Virus record (IMG/VR): IMGVR_UViG_3300028837_003362
Span: 1-37,139 of that record
Direction: 5' to 3' (one strand)
From: a virus
Length of the DNA stretch: 37,139 nt
Part shown: piece after piece, positions 1-6,561 of the stretch
Layout: each line of letters begins with the position of its first letter
How positions within the stretch are numbered: the first letter of the stretch is position 1
Translations under genes and position numbers: made by a program
The notes under the pieces: model-generated
Databases searched by the model: none
Told to the model about the DNA's origin: nothing
What the model saw: the letters and a program-made list of their open reading frames with translations, nothing else

Positions 1-161
1 ACTTTATGAGTTATAAAGTCCTTATGATCCTATAAGTTATTGAAATCATTGACAAAAAGGGGTGGCCCCTCGCTTTATTTGCTGGACGGCCCGCCTCGAT
101 CTGGGGGTGGGGTAGGCGTCACAGATTTATTCTGGATTTTAGCCTCCCCTACCTAAAAAGC

Positions 162-190
162 TTGACACGATATCGGAAATGTGTTAAGCA
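162..190 (+). promoter_or_regulatory. candidate sigma70-type promoter
   Basis: A perfect TTGACA at 162-167 is followed by a 17-base gap and TAAGCA at 185-190, a weak -10. GTGT and ACAC arms flank the -10, which could be an operator. The nearest downstream gene is about 800 bases away, so the target is unclear. Confidence 0.3.
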
Positions 191-271
191 TACACCATAA
201 CAAATTCAGGCAAATTATCATGCTCCAGATCGGTATAATAAAATATAAAAAAACACAACTTTACACAATGG

Positions 272-298
272 TCTATAACAATCTATAAGAATCTATAA
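272..298 (+). repeat. TCTATAA repeated three times at 10-bp spacing
   Basis: TCTATAA occurs at 272-278, 282-288 and 292-298, an exact 10-base period, in an A/T-rich stretch. Helically phased AT-rich direct repeats of this kind are seen in DNA-unwinding elements of origins. Here they sit directly before the TGTGACA cluster. Confidence 0.6.
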
Positions 299-301
299 AA
301 T

Positions 302-500
302 AAGTGGTTGAATTTATTACATTTCGTCTTTTTGTGACACTATTTTTGAGGTCTTAACTTATTGAAAACATTTCAGAAAAATAGGTTTTTGTGACACTTG
401 TGACACTACTTTTTGAGTATTGTCACAAAAAATTACTAATGATTTCAATAAGTTACCCACTACTGTGACACTACTTTTTATGTAATAAATTCAGCTACTT
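302..500. repeat. long-range inverted repeats around the TGTGACA cluster
   Basis: The 20 bases at 302-321 are the reverse complement of 481-500 with three mismatches. A related word, AATAAATTCA followed by TACTT, recurs near 698-710. Inside this pair, TAACTTATTGAAAACATT (about 355-372) is the reverse complement of about 437-455 with one mismatch. The nested symmetry suggests a structured protein-binding region. Confidence 0.55.
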
Positions 501-744
501 AGAGATAATGAAATACTATAGTGTCGAGCGTTTTGTGACACAACCACCTAAAAAAATATTGACCTTTCCAAAAATGATCAATGAGAAAAATATCCAAAAA
601 ATAAAATCCTTGTGTCTTGTCACATTTTCATATCTATGCTTAATTATATTAAGGGGTTATCCCTGTGACACTACTGTTTTTGTTCTGTCACACACTAATA
701 AATTCAAGTACTTGCGAGTCTCAGTGATGTCACATTGTGTCACA
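333..744. repeat. TGTGACA / TGTCACA iteron-like cluster (11 copies)
   Basis: TGTGACA is found on the + strand at about 333, 390, 399, 464, 534 and 664. Its reverse complement TGTCACA is at about 421, 618, 686, 728 and 738. Several copies share a longer form, TTTGTGACACTA followed by T-rich sequence. The density is far above chance and the spacing irregular. Most likely these are binding sites for a phage initiator or regulator. A similar string, TTTTTGACACTATTTTAGA, lies upstream of the portal gene near 10726-10744. Confidence 0.7.
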
Positions 745-967
745 CGACGAACACGAAGGGCCTTAAATCTTTTCAGAATTATCCCTTATATGCGAGGACG
801 ATAAACCAACAGGTATTATAACTAACCGGAATCACTGGACAATGACGGCGGGAAGAGGAGCGAGGCGTGATGTTACCAGCCACAAATCCATTATTTGATG
901 AGAGCGACCTACATTAAAAAATCTCCACTTTGGGATAAGTGGGACCAAGGGGTGATGAAGGGGGGTG

Positions 968-1270
968 ATGAAGATGGCGAAATCGGTGACATTGGATTTC
1001 CAACGTACGTTTCCATTAATCAAGTGCGTTGGTTGCAGAGTAGAATCGGTGACATTGGATTTCCAACGTACGTTTCCATTAATCAAGTGCGTTGATTGCA
1101 GAGTAGAATTTGTATTATTCGGTATATTGGTTAGTGAAAACGAATATACGGGAGAGAATGATGTTAGGTATATGCACCAATCTTCAGTTCATTTTTGTCC
1201 TTATTGTGGAGCAAAACAACCGAAGGAGCGAGGGGGTGTGAGTGATGCCAAATCCAAACGAGGGGGTTGA
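968..1270 (+). CDS. small zinc-ribbon protein with internal tandem duplication
   Basis: Predicted protein of about 100 residues with two halves of a zinc ribbon: CVGC (repeated as CVDC) near the N-terminus and CPYCG near the C-terminus. Four cysteines in two pairs suggest one metal site; the family is not recognised. The segment around the first cysteine pair is present twice because of a 63-bp tandem duplication, so the protein carries one extra pair. ATG 968 or 974 is preferred over GTG 965; a GGGGGG purine run precedes it. The 3' end overlaps the next gene. An overlapping frame at 898-1095 is an alternative. Confidence 0.5.
   Translation: MKMAKSVTLDFQRTFPLIKCVGCRVESVTLDFQRTFPLIKCVDCRVEFVLFGILVSENEYTGENDVRYMHQSSVHFCPYCGAKQPKERGGVSDAKSKRGG
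981..1106 (+). repeat. 63-bp tandem duplication
   Basis: Copies at 981-1043 and 1044-1106 are identical apart from one base near the end (GGTTGCAGAG versus GATTGCAGAG). The unit length is a multiple of three, so the duplication keeps the reading frame and adds 21 residues to the encoded protein. Confidence 0.95.
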
Positions 1271-1589
1271 GGGGGTTTTTGCTACTGGCGGTGTTACAAC
1301 TATTCCCATCGGAGACGTGCAAGACGTGCACGAAAGCGTGGTCCCCGATTTTAAGCCAGGCGCGATGATTCCGGTTAAAGATGTTGAAGACGTGGTGCGC
1401 CTTGTAACCAGCAACCGGGGGTTATTATTCAGGATAGCGCACGAGGCCCACACTATGGGCAGGGTTTATAACAGATTAGGAGAGCCCGAAAGCCCTGCCG
1501 GGGTATGCCGGATGCTCAAGGAAATGATTGACCGAGAACTTGAAACAATACCTGACCCGGATTTTATTTCAGAAGACGCGGGGACTTAA
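1245..1589 (+). CDS. hypothetical phage protein
   Basis: Predicted 114-residue acidic soluble protein with no signal peptide or membrane segment. Start is ATG 1245, immediately after an in-frame GTG and 6-10 bases after a GGAGCGAGGGGG purine tract. The C-terminal half (AHEAHTMGRVYNRL) reads as amphipathic helix. It overlaps the zinc-ribbon gene upstream, and its stop TAA overlaps the next ATG (TAATG), so translation is probably coupled. No family recognised. Confidence 0.65.
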   Translation: MPNPNEGVEGVFATGGVTTIPIGDVQDVHESVVPDFKPGAMIPVKDVEDVVRLVTSNRGLLFRIAHEAHTMGRVYNRLGEPESPAGVCRMLKEMIDRELETIPDPDFISEDAGT

Positions 1590-1780
1590 TGAAGATAAAC
1601 GCAGTCAAGGCTTATGCGAACAGGGTTTGGCGTGACCGTGCCAAGGACGAGGGTTTTGAGTCTGAGGAGGCCATGTGGCGGGCCTGGGTCTCGAGGTCTC
1701 GATCCGGTTTAGCCATTCTTTTCAACTGTACGGAGAAGACTATTTGTAACCGCATGAAAAAACACGGGATAGAGGGGTGA
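1589..1780 (+). CDS. small HTH-like protein
   Basis: Predicted 63-residue basic protein. Residues 41-61 (LAILFNCTEKTICNRMKKHG) fit a helix-turn-helix: a first helix, a turn at the NCT, and a recognition-like helix beginning EKTICNRM. The N-terminal half is rich in Arg and Trp. It may be a DNA-binding accessory or regulatory protein. The start overlaps the preceding stop (TAATG). The HTH is judged by eye and the target is unknown. Confidence 0.6.
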   Translation: MKINAVKAYANRVWRDRAKDEGFESEEAMWRAWVSRSRSGLAILFNCTEKTICNRMKKHGIEG

Positions 1781-1783
1781 ATT

Positions 1784-1940
1784 ATGGACACGAGAATTAG
1801 AAGGATTAAGGAAGCAATACCCTAAGTTTGGCGGGACTTTTCAGGAGGGCGAAATAGTTGAACTCAAGGGTAGCAAGTTTGAAGTCAGTAAAATCATACA
1901 GGGTGGATTGAAGTTGCGCCTATTACCTAAAGACGAATGA
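1784..1940 (+). pseudogene. small gene broken by a frame change
   Basis: ATG 1784 opens a frame of only 13 codons, stopping at 1825. The adjacent frame is open from just after 1772 to TGA 1938-1940 and reads like a genuine small protein (EGEIVELKGSKFEVSKI, then LKLRLLPKDE at its end), but it has no ATG, GTG or TTG at its 5' end. One indel between 1784 and about 1800 would join the start to this frame and give about 51 residues. Either a decayed gene or a sequence error. Confidence 0.45.
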
Positions 1941-2003
1941 TTAGGTCAAAAAGATTTCTAGTGACGCAAACCTTTTTTACCTTAGAGCAATAAGGGATCT
2001 TGC

Positions 2004-2051
2004 ATGAAAAATACCGTTACCAAGTGCACACAGATTCGGAAGGAGGGCTAA
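2004..2051 (+). CDS. 15-codon leader ORF
   Basis: A short frame, MKNTVTKCTQIRKEG, ends right at the start of the next gene, and its last codons contain that gene's ribosome binding site (AAGGAGGGC). It could be a coupling leader or the remnant of a gene end. Its middle overlaps the first copy of a 23-bp repeat that recurs at the start of the methyltransferase gene. Confidence 0.3.
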   Translation: MKNTVTKCTQIRKEG

Positions 2052-2424
2052 GTGCTTTCATGTACTTGTGGGGATCAGTATGAATGGTACTACATACCAC
2101 CAGATGATTTCGGCCAACTATCTAATCGCAAGAGGCGACCCCGTTGTGTGTCTTGCAATGCGCTTATTGATATGGGGGCTGATTGCCTGGAATTTGAGAG
2201 TTATCGTGAGCCAAGATCCTATTATGAAGAGTGCCGATTTGGGAGCGAAGTGCCAATGGCCTCCAGGTATCTGTGTGAATCGTGCGGAGAGATTTTCCTA
2301 AACCTGTCAAGCCTTGGGTACTGTATTGCCCTAGGTGACTGCATGAAGGACCTTCTGAAAGACTATTGGGAACTCACAGGTTTTAGGCCAACCAGGTTGT
2401 AACCGTTACCAAGTGGACGCAGAT
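2013..2424 (+). repeat. 23-bp direct repeats flanking a small gene
   Basis: ACCGTTACCAAGTG followed by SACRCAGAT occurs at 2013-2035 and again at 2402-2424, with two mismatches in 23 bases. The copies bracket the 116-residue zinc-ribbon gene almost exactly, which suggests that gene arrived by insertion or duplication, or could be lost by recombination between the repeats. Confidence 0.8.
2052..2402 (+). CDS. cysteine-rich zinc-ribbon protein
   Basis: Predicted 116-residue protein with three cysteine clusters: CTC at the N-terminus, RPRCVSC near residue 31, and CESCGEIF near residue 75. The spacing fits one or two zinc ribbons. Start is GTG 2052, seven bases after AAGGAGGGC. Proteins of this shape are common unassigned genes in phage accessory regions. 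It sits just before the DNA methyltransferase gene and between two 23-bp repeats. Function unknown. Confidence 0.65.
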   Translation: MLSCTCGDQYEWYYIPPDDFGQLSNRKRRPRCVSCNALIDMGADCLEFESYREPRSYYEECRFGSEVPMASRYLCESCGEIFLNLSSLGYCIALGDCMKDLLKDYWELTGFRPTRL

Positions 2425-4041
2425 ATTGACATGATACTCCAAGCCACAGCAACCCATATACCACTTAAGGATAAGTCGGTTGATTGCGTGATTACAGACC
2501 CGCCTTATGAATTGGGCTTTATGGGTAAGAAATGGGATTCAAGCGGTGTGGCCTTTCGAGTAGAAACTTGGCAAGAGGTTTTACGAGTGATGAAACCGGG
2601 GGCTATGTTGTTTTGTTTCGGCGGCACAAGGACACACCACAGGTTGATGTGTGCCATTGAGGATGCGGGGTTTGAGATACGAGATTGCATGATGTGGCTA
2701 TATGGATCTGGATTTCCAAAGTCACACGATATTAGCAAGGCGATTGATAGGGCTCTTTTTACGACACGCACAGCTAACCCTGATTTCCAAAAAGTTAGAG
2801 CATGGTTAAGAGCAAAGGTTAAAGCAAAGGGGTTGAAATATAAAGAGATTGACCGCGCCCTTGGTAATGAAAACAGTCACAAGGCATCTCATTATTTAGA
2901 CAACAGCCAGCCCCAACTCCCGACTCCCAATGATTGGGGAATTATAAAGAAAATGCTTGAATTGTCAGAAGATGATATTGACCGCCCCCCTAAATTGCTT
3001 GTCGAAACATTTGAAAGGGAAATTGTTGGATATAGACAGGTTCAACGGGGAGTAGCTTTTACAAGTGACGGTCCTGATAAGTTGCCCATCACGAAACCGC
3101 TATCCCCCGAAGCGCAAGCCTGGGAAGGCCAAGGAACAGCCCTAAAACCCGCCTGGGAGCCCATCATTCTTGCCATGAAACCCCTTGACGGAACCTTTGC
3201 ACAGAACGCCCTCAAGTGGGGCGTGGCGGGATTGAATATTGATGCGGGGAGGATCGAGACAAGCGAAAGCTTAACCGGGGGTTCTGTCACCTCTGATCGG
3301 AAACAACCAATTTCGGGAGATACAAGAAAAGGGAAAGCGCTAGGCATGTTTGAACCGGGAGCAAAAAGAAAAGAACCGTGGACGCAACCCCTTGGCCGTT
3401 GGCCTGCAAACGTAATTCTATCACACCATCCCGAATGTGAGCAGGTGGGGATAAAAAAAGTGAGAGGCACAAAACCCCACCCCGTCTATTCAAAGGTTGA
3501 GAAATATGAAGGCTATGGAACCATCACAAAAAAGCAGGGCGAAATCGTCAATAAGTACGAAGATGAAAACGGCCTTGAAACCGTAGAAGCCTGGAACTGC
3601 CATCCCGACTGTCCCGTGAGAATGCTGGACGAACAGAGTGGAACGCTAACAAGTGGGAAAATGACTGCAGGGACACAAAGGAGTACGGGTGGGGGTTATC
3701 ATGGCAATTTCCCCGCAACAGCGAACCTGCAAGATACCTATGCTGATTCAGGTGGGGCTTCTCGCTTCTTCTACTGTGCTAAAGCGTCACGGTCTGAGCG
3801 TGGCAAGGGCAACTATCACCCCACAGTCAAACCGCTTGCCTTAATCGAATACCTTGTACGCCTTGGCAGTAGGCCGGGCCACACCATATTTGACCCGTTC
3901 TTGGGATCTGGCGCGACTATAGATGCTTGTGACAAGCTAAACCGAACAGGCATCGGCCAGGACCTGTCCTGGGAGTACTTATCTGGCATTGCACAGGCCC
4001 GGATAGCAAGACCGCTACAGAGGGAGTTGTGCTGTCTATGA
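2413..4041 (+). CDS. site-specific DNA methyltransferase (N4-cytosine / N6-adenine type)
   Basis: Predicted 542-residue S-adenosylmethionine-dependent DNA methyltransferase that methylates an exocyclic amino group. The catalytic motif DPPY is at residues 29-32 and the AdoMet motif FDPFLGSGAT at 493-502, i.e. the permuted order of the beta class. GFMGKKWD, GGTRTHH and DAGFEIRD match the N-terminal half of phage-borne members. Residues about 115-205 look like an inserted helical domain, probably for target recognition. No restriction endonuclease gene lies nearby, so this is an orphan enzyme, likely protecting phage DNA from host restriction. GTG 2413 gives the full frame; ATG 2431 is an alternative start, and neither has a strong ribosome site. 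Confidence 0.92.
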   Translation: MDADIDMILQATATHIPLKDKSVDCVITDPPYELGFMGKKWDSSGVAFRVETWQEVLRVMKPGAMLFCFGGTRTHHRLMCAIEDAGFEIRDCMMWLYGSGFPKSHDISKAIDRALFTTRTANPDFQKVRAWLRAKVKAKGLKYKEIDRALGNENSHKASHYLDNSQPQLPTPNDWGIIKKMLELSEDDIDRPPKLLVETFEREIVGYRQVQRGVAFTSDGPDKLPITKPLSPEAQAWEGQGTALKPAWEPIILAMKPLDGTFAQNALKWGVAGLNIDAGRIETSESLTGGSVTSDRKQPISGDTRKGKALGMFEPGAKRKEPWTQPLGRWPANVILSHHPECEQVGIKKVRGTKPHPVYSKVEKYEGYGTITKKQGEIVNKYEDENGLETVEAWNCHPDCPVRMLDEQSGTLTSGKMTAGTQRSTGGGYHGNFPATANLQDTYADSGGASRFFYCAKASRSERGKGNYHPTVKPLALIEYLVRLGSRPGHTIFDPFLGSGATIDACDKLNRTGIGQDLSWEYLSGIAQARIARPLQRELCCL

Positions 4042-4244
4042 CCGTCAAATGTCTTAACTGCCGCAAGGAGTGGGACAAGCCAGCCAAGAATGACGGCATA
4101 TCCTCGTCCCTATGCCCTAAGTGCCTGACCCCGATCATTAGGGAGATCCAGAAACGCAAGGGCTACCACGATTGTTTCGGCAGGGCCACAGAGCCGTGCG
4201 ATAGGGAGTGCCGGTTCAAGAGCCTGTGCTGTGGGGGGCTATAG
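4038..4244 (+). CDS. small zinc-ribbon protein
   Basis: Predicted 68-residue protein with CLNC and CPKC forming a zinc ribbon in the N-terminal half and four further cysteines near the C-terminus (DCFG, PCDREC, LCC). Start is ATG 4038, which overlaps the methyltransferase stop as ATGA; GTG 4029 lies in the same frame. It may act with the methyltransferase, but only position supports that. Confidence 0.65.
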   Translation: MTVKCLNCRKEWDKPAKNDGISSSLCPKCLTPIIREIQKRKGYHDCFGRATEPCDRECRFKSLCCGGL

Positions 4245-4326
4245 TGTGGAACAACTCATAATTTCTGAAATAGCTACTCAAGTCGCTCGGCATTGTGGAT
4301 GGAGAAGGGTTTTCCGGAGGTGTAAA

Positions 4327-4731
4327 ATGAACCTTGAAGAGGCAATAAAGTTGATCCTGGGCAGGAAGGACACCCTTGAGGAGAAGGACCTTGCTTTGTG
4401 GCTTTTTGAGGTGGATGGCGTACGCTCTACTTATGTTTATATCGTTGACATAACGAGGGATACGTCAAGAAATGTCGGCGAGTGGTGGCATGTTACGTTC
4501 CACGTTATTGCCAAGGTTCCTTCTGTCAGAAGGACGTTGATTTTAAGAACTGAGCAGATGACTGGCGCGGAGACCTTTACTGTGGACGGTCAAAAGATGG
4601 CGTTTCTCCCGATCGATTTGAGCAAAGACGCGGAGTTTCAGGACAAAATGAGGGCCGGGAAGGTCAAACCCGCCCCGGTAGAGGCTCCTATGGGGGGATC
4701 CGGAAAGACGACGTTGAGGGTCGTGAAATAA
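4327..4731 (+). CDS. hypothetical protein
   Basis: Predicted 134-residue soluble protein. The open frame extends back to 4231, but ATG 4327 is chosen because GGAGGTG lies eight bases upstream and the sequence before it does not read like protein. The N-terminus is acidic and helical (LEEAIKLILGRKDTLEEKD), followed by a beta-rich middle (VDGVRSTYVYIVDI). No family recognised. It closes a run of accessory genes before the FN3 gene. Confidence 0.65.
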   Translation: MNLEEAIKLILGRKDTLEEKDLALWLFEVDGVRSTYVYIVDITRDTSRNVGEWWHVTFHVIAKVPSVRRTLILRTEQMTGAETFTVDGQKMAFLPIDLSKDAEFQDKMRAGKVKPAPVEAPMGGSGKTTLRVVK

Positions 4732-4743
4732 TGCCAGACGATC

Positions 4744-4770
4744 TTGTTGATCAATTGTAGGTACTATAAT
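4744..4770 (+). promoter_or_regulatory. weak promoter candidate upstream of FN3 gene
   Basis: A perfect -10 TATAAT lies at 4765-4770, 35 bases before the FN3 start codon. The -35 region is poor: TTGTTG at 4744-4749 gives only a 15-base spacer. A TTGATCAA palindrome at 4747-4754 overlaps it and could be an operator. Confidence 0.35.
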
Positions 4771-4804
4771 TATTCAAACCTTAAAACCATAAGGAGGCTT
4801 TATC

Positions 4805-5170
4805 ATGAAAAAAATTTTTTTGTTTTTCGTAGTGGTGCTGGTGTTATTGGGAGTGTCGACAGTTCCTGCGTTAACCGAGACTATTACTTTTGAATGGGAT
4901 GCGAATACCGAGGCCGACCTTGCCGGGTATAAGTTCTATGCTGGGGCAGCGTCTGAGACTTATGATCATATAACCCCCATAGATGTCGGCAACCTTACTG
5001 AGTATACGATAGACGTATCTTCCTGGCCTGACGGGATGTATTATTTTGCGGTGACCGCCTATGATAATCATGCCAACGAGAGCGGTTATAGCAATGAGGT
5101 TTCTCGAGCGGTGGACAACACGGCTCCGGCTGATCCGACCGGGTGTAGAGAGAAATTGATCATACCATGA
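4805..5170 (+). CDS. secreted fibronectin type III domain protein
   Basis: Predicted 121-residue exported protein. Residues 1-24 form a signal peptide: MKK, then a long hydrophobic run ending at VPALT. The rest is one FN3 domain with typical landmarks: WDANTEADLAGYKFY, GNLTEYTIDV, then MYYFAVTAYDNHANESGYSN. It lacks a lipobox cysteine at the cleavage region. AAGGAGG sits eight bases before ATG 4805. FN3 domains in phages often decorate virions or bind surfaces, but a signal peptide instead implies a periplasmic or surface product in the host cell. The C-terminus ends soon after the domain. Confidence 0.85.
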   Translation: MKKIFLFFVVVLVLLGVSTVPALTETITFEWDANTEADLAGYKFYAGAASETYDHITPIDVGNLTEYTIDVSSWPDGMYYFAVTAYDNHANESGYSNEVSRAVDNTAPADPTGCREKLIIP

Positions 5171-5178
5171 GGGCTTGA

Positions 5179-5592
5179 ATGCCACGCAATATGAGTTTCG
5201 CCATAACGACCCGGCAGGCGTATGAGAAAACGAAGGACGTTACTCGTCGCCTTGGCTGGTGGTTCCTCGAGCCCGGTGACCTTGTTCAGCAGGTCGAAAA
5301 AGCCATGGGCCTGAAGAAGGGCGAGAAGGTTAAAAAGATTCATTTGACCAGGGTTGTTGATACCTGTCCCGAGTGTTTGCACTGGATTACGGAGGCCGAG
5401 GTTCTAAGGGAGGGCTTCCCTGACCTGACTCCAGGTGAATTTGTGGCCATGTTTTGTAAACATAACAAGTGCTTGCCGGACGAGATAGTGAACAGGATCG
5501 AGTTTGAATATGTGTATCTGGTAAAGACTTATCGGGGCCATAGCTTTGTTCGTGGGTGCGAGTTTGCCGATGCCCGCGCTAAGAGGTTGTGA
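5179..5592 (+). CDS. ASCH-like phage protein
   Basis: Predicted 137-residue protein. The N-terminus (MSFAITTRQ, then KDVTRRLGWWFLEPGD, then GLKKGEKV) matches small phage proteins of the ASCH/PUA-like fold, thought to bind RNA or modified bases. A CPEC pair near residue 63 and CKHNKC near 93 are unusual additions. Start ATG 5179 follows GAGGGC. The stop overlaps the next start (TGATG). Family assignment is moderate; the ligand is unknown. Confidence 0.6.
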   Translation: MPRNMSFAITTRQAYEKTKDVTRRLGWWFLEPGDLVQQVEKAMGLKKGEKVKKIHLTRVVDTCPECLHWITEAEVLREGFPDLTPGEFVAMFCKHNKCLPDEIVNRIEFEYVYLVKTYRGHSFVRGCEFADARAKRL

Positions 5593-5861
5593 TGAAGAAA
5601 AAAGCAATTCGTGAAATGGTTGCAGTAACTCAGCTCGGCAAGACCTTGCTTGAATTCGATAAACTTGGGGTCCAGTACGAGTTGGTGCGGGACGGCAAAT
5701 TGGTTACCTTGTCGTTTAGCGTTGAGGCCGATTTTAAGGATTTGGCTAAGTTTGCAAGGTTCTGTAAACCGCAAGAGGCTCCTCCTGCAGATGCAGACGA
5801 TGAAGAAGAGGAAGCAATCCATGACGAGGGCAGCAATTGTCGTGGATGTAGGAGGTTTTAA
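5592..5861 (+). CDS. hypothetical acidic-tailed protein
   Basis: Predicted 89-residue protein, basic at the N-terminus with a compact middle (LLEFDKLGVQYELVRDGKLVTLSFSV), then an acidic run (DADDEEEE) and a C-terminal CRGC pair. ATG 5592 overlaps the preceding stop. The stop overlaps the next ATG (TAATG). Function unknown. Confidence 0.6.
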   Translation: MKKKAIREMVAVTQLGKTLLEFDKLGVQYELVRDGKLVTLSFSVEADFKDLAKFARFCKPQEAPPADADDEEEEAIHDEGSNCRGCRRF

Positions 5862-5983
5862 TGGTTCCGTATCCACCTTACGATGATGATACGATGACGG
5901 TATCGAATGGCGACGCGGCAAGTACGGTTTTGTGTGGGCCGCAGCTTGAGAGGCGGAGGGCCAACGGCAATCGGGATATGTGA
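5861..5983 (+). CDS. 40-residue hypothetical protein
   Basis: A short frame starting at ATG 5861 with GTAGGAGG seven bases upstream and a TAATG overlap with the previous gene. The product begins MVPYPPYDDDTMTV and ends with a basic tail. The good ribosome site and coupled start argue that it is translated, but no function can be inferred. Confidence 0.45.
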   Translation: MVPYPPYDDDTMTVSNGDAASTVLCGPQLERRRANGNRDM

Positions 5984-5992
5984 GGGTCGAAT

Positions 5993-6238
5993 ATGAATCA
6001 ACGAGGCACTCCTATGGGCAGCGATGAATTCAGGAAAACCATAGCTGGATGCGTGAGGCTGGGTGATCTGCGCGAAGGCGCTATCTTTGAAACAGCGAAG
6101 GGCGCCAGGGCCGTGAAGTCGGAATACTATTATGGCAACGAGCCGGGGTCGCAATGTTTATGTATTTTGCTTGAAAGCGGAGAGTTTGCTCATTTTCCAA
6201 ATAAAAATGATGAGTTGGTGAGAGAGGTGAAGCTTTGA
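5993..6238 (+). CDS. hypothetical phage protein
   Basis: Predicted 81-residue soluble protein. Residues 24-81 (VRLGDLREGAIFET, then VKSEYYYGNEPGSQC, then GEFAHFPNKNDELVREV) suggest a small beta-barrel fold like other short phage proteins of unknown role. Start ATG 5993 follows GAGGG eight bases upstream. Confidence 0.6.
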   Translation: MNQRGTPMGSDEFRKTIAGCVRLGDLREGAIFETAKGARAVKSEYYYGNEPGSQCLCILLESGEFAHFPNKNDELVREVKL

Positions 6239-6267
6239 ATTTGATACTATTCACCAAAAATCTTTGA

Positions 6268-6525
6268 GGAGATTGTCAAAAGGTTAAACGTGATTTTAAT
6301 CTGGAAGAATTAGGCATTGAGGTCCGAGGGCTTGATAATGTTGAGGATAGCCACAGCCCCGAGTGGTTGGCCCTTGTGGAGAGCTACGAGCTGCTTGCCT
6401 GGTACGAATTGGTAGAAGAAGCCGGTAAATCGCTTCCTATTTTGTGGATGGAAGAGAGGGGCTTTGTATCCGGGGATGCTGTGTATGGGGAGATTAAGCG
6501 GATAGCGAATGAGAGTCTATCGTAA
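6268..6525 (+). pseudogene. small reading frame lacking a usable start
   Basis: The frame open from 6268 to TAA 6523-6525 reads like a real acidic protein (FNLEELGIEVRGLDN, SPEWLALVESYELLAWYEL, GDAVYGEIKRI), but no ATG, GTG or TTG occurs in its first 40 codons. The neighbouring frame just upstream reads KIFEEIVKRLN, and a frame change near 6286-6291 would join it, though that frame also lacks an ATG. CTG 6301 is the only near-start codon. It is decayed, frameshifted, or mis-sequenced. Confidence 0.5.
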
Positions 6526-6561
6526 ATTGGCTGAAAAAATTGATAAAGGAGGATAAAAAAC

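Larger units (their letters stand above)
1..964. other. AT-rich, mostly non-coding leader region
   Basis: About 960 bases with no convincing gene. Visible elements are a hairpin at 1-19 (ACTTTAT / ATAAAGT arms), a small G/C hairpin at 58-70 (AGGGG / CCCCT), a promoter-like site at 162-190, a 10-bp periodic AT repeat at 272-298 and a cluster of TGTGACA words at 333-744. AATGATTTCAATAA words occur at both ends (near 37-50 and 437-450, in opposite orientation). A 15-codon reading frame at 870-917 has a GAGGAG-type site upstream but nothing recognisable. The arrangement suits a replication origin or a large regulatory region, but no replication or repressor gene lies in the window to support either. 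Confidence 0.6.

Noticed and set aside
333-744. CRISPR array
   Set aside because: The repeated word is only 7-10 bases, occurs in both orientations and with irregular spacing; the other repeats in the window are coding.
508-804. 98-residue open frame in the left region
   Set aside because: It lies across the TGTGACA repeat cluster, has no ribosome site, and reads as low-quality protein; the repeats explain the DNA better.
898-1095. 65-residue frame overlapping the zinc-ribbon gene
   Set aside because: Part of it (SPLWDKWDQGVMKGGDED) looks protein-like, but the frame overlapping it carries paired cysteines and continues longer; kept only as an alternative.
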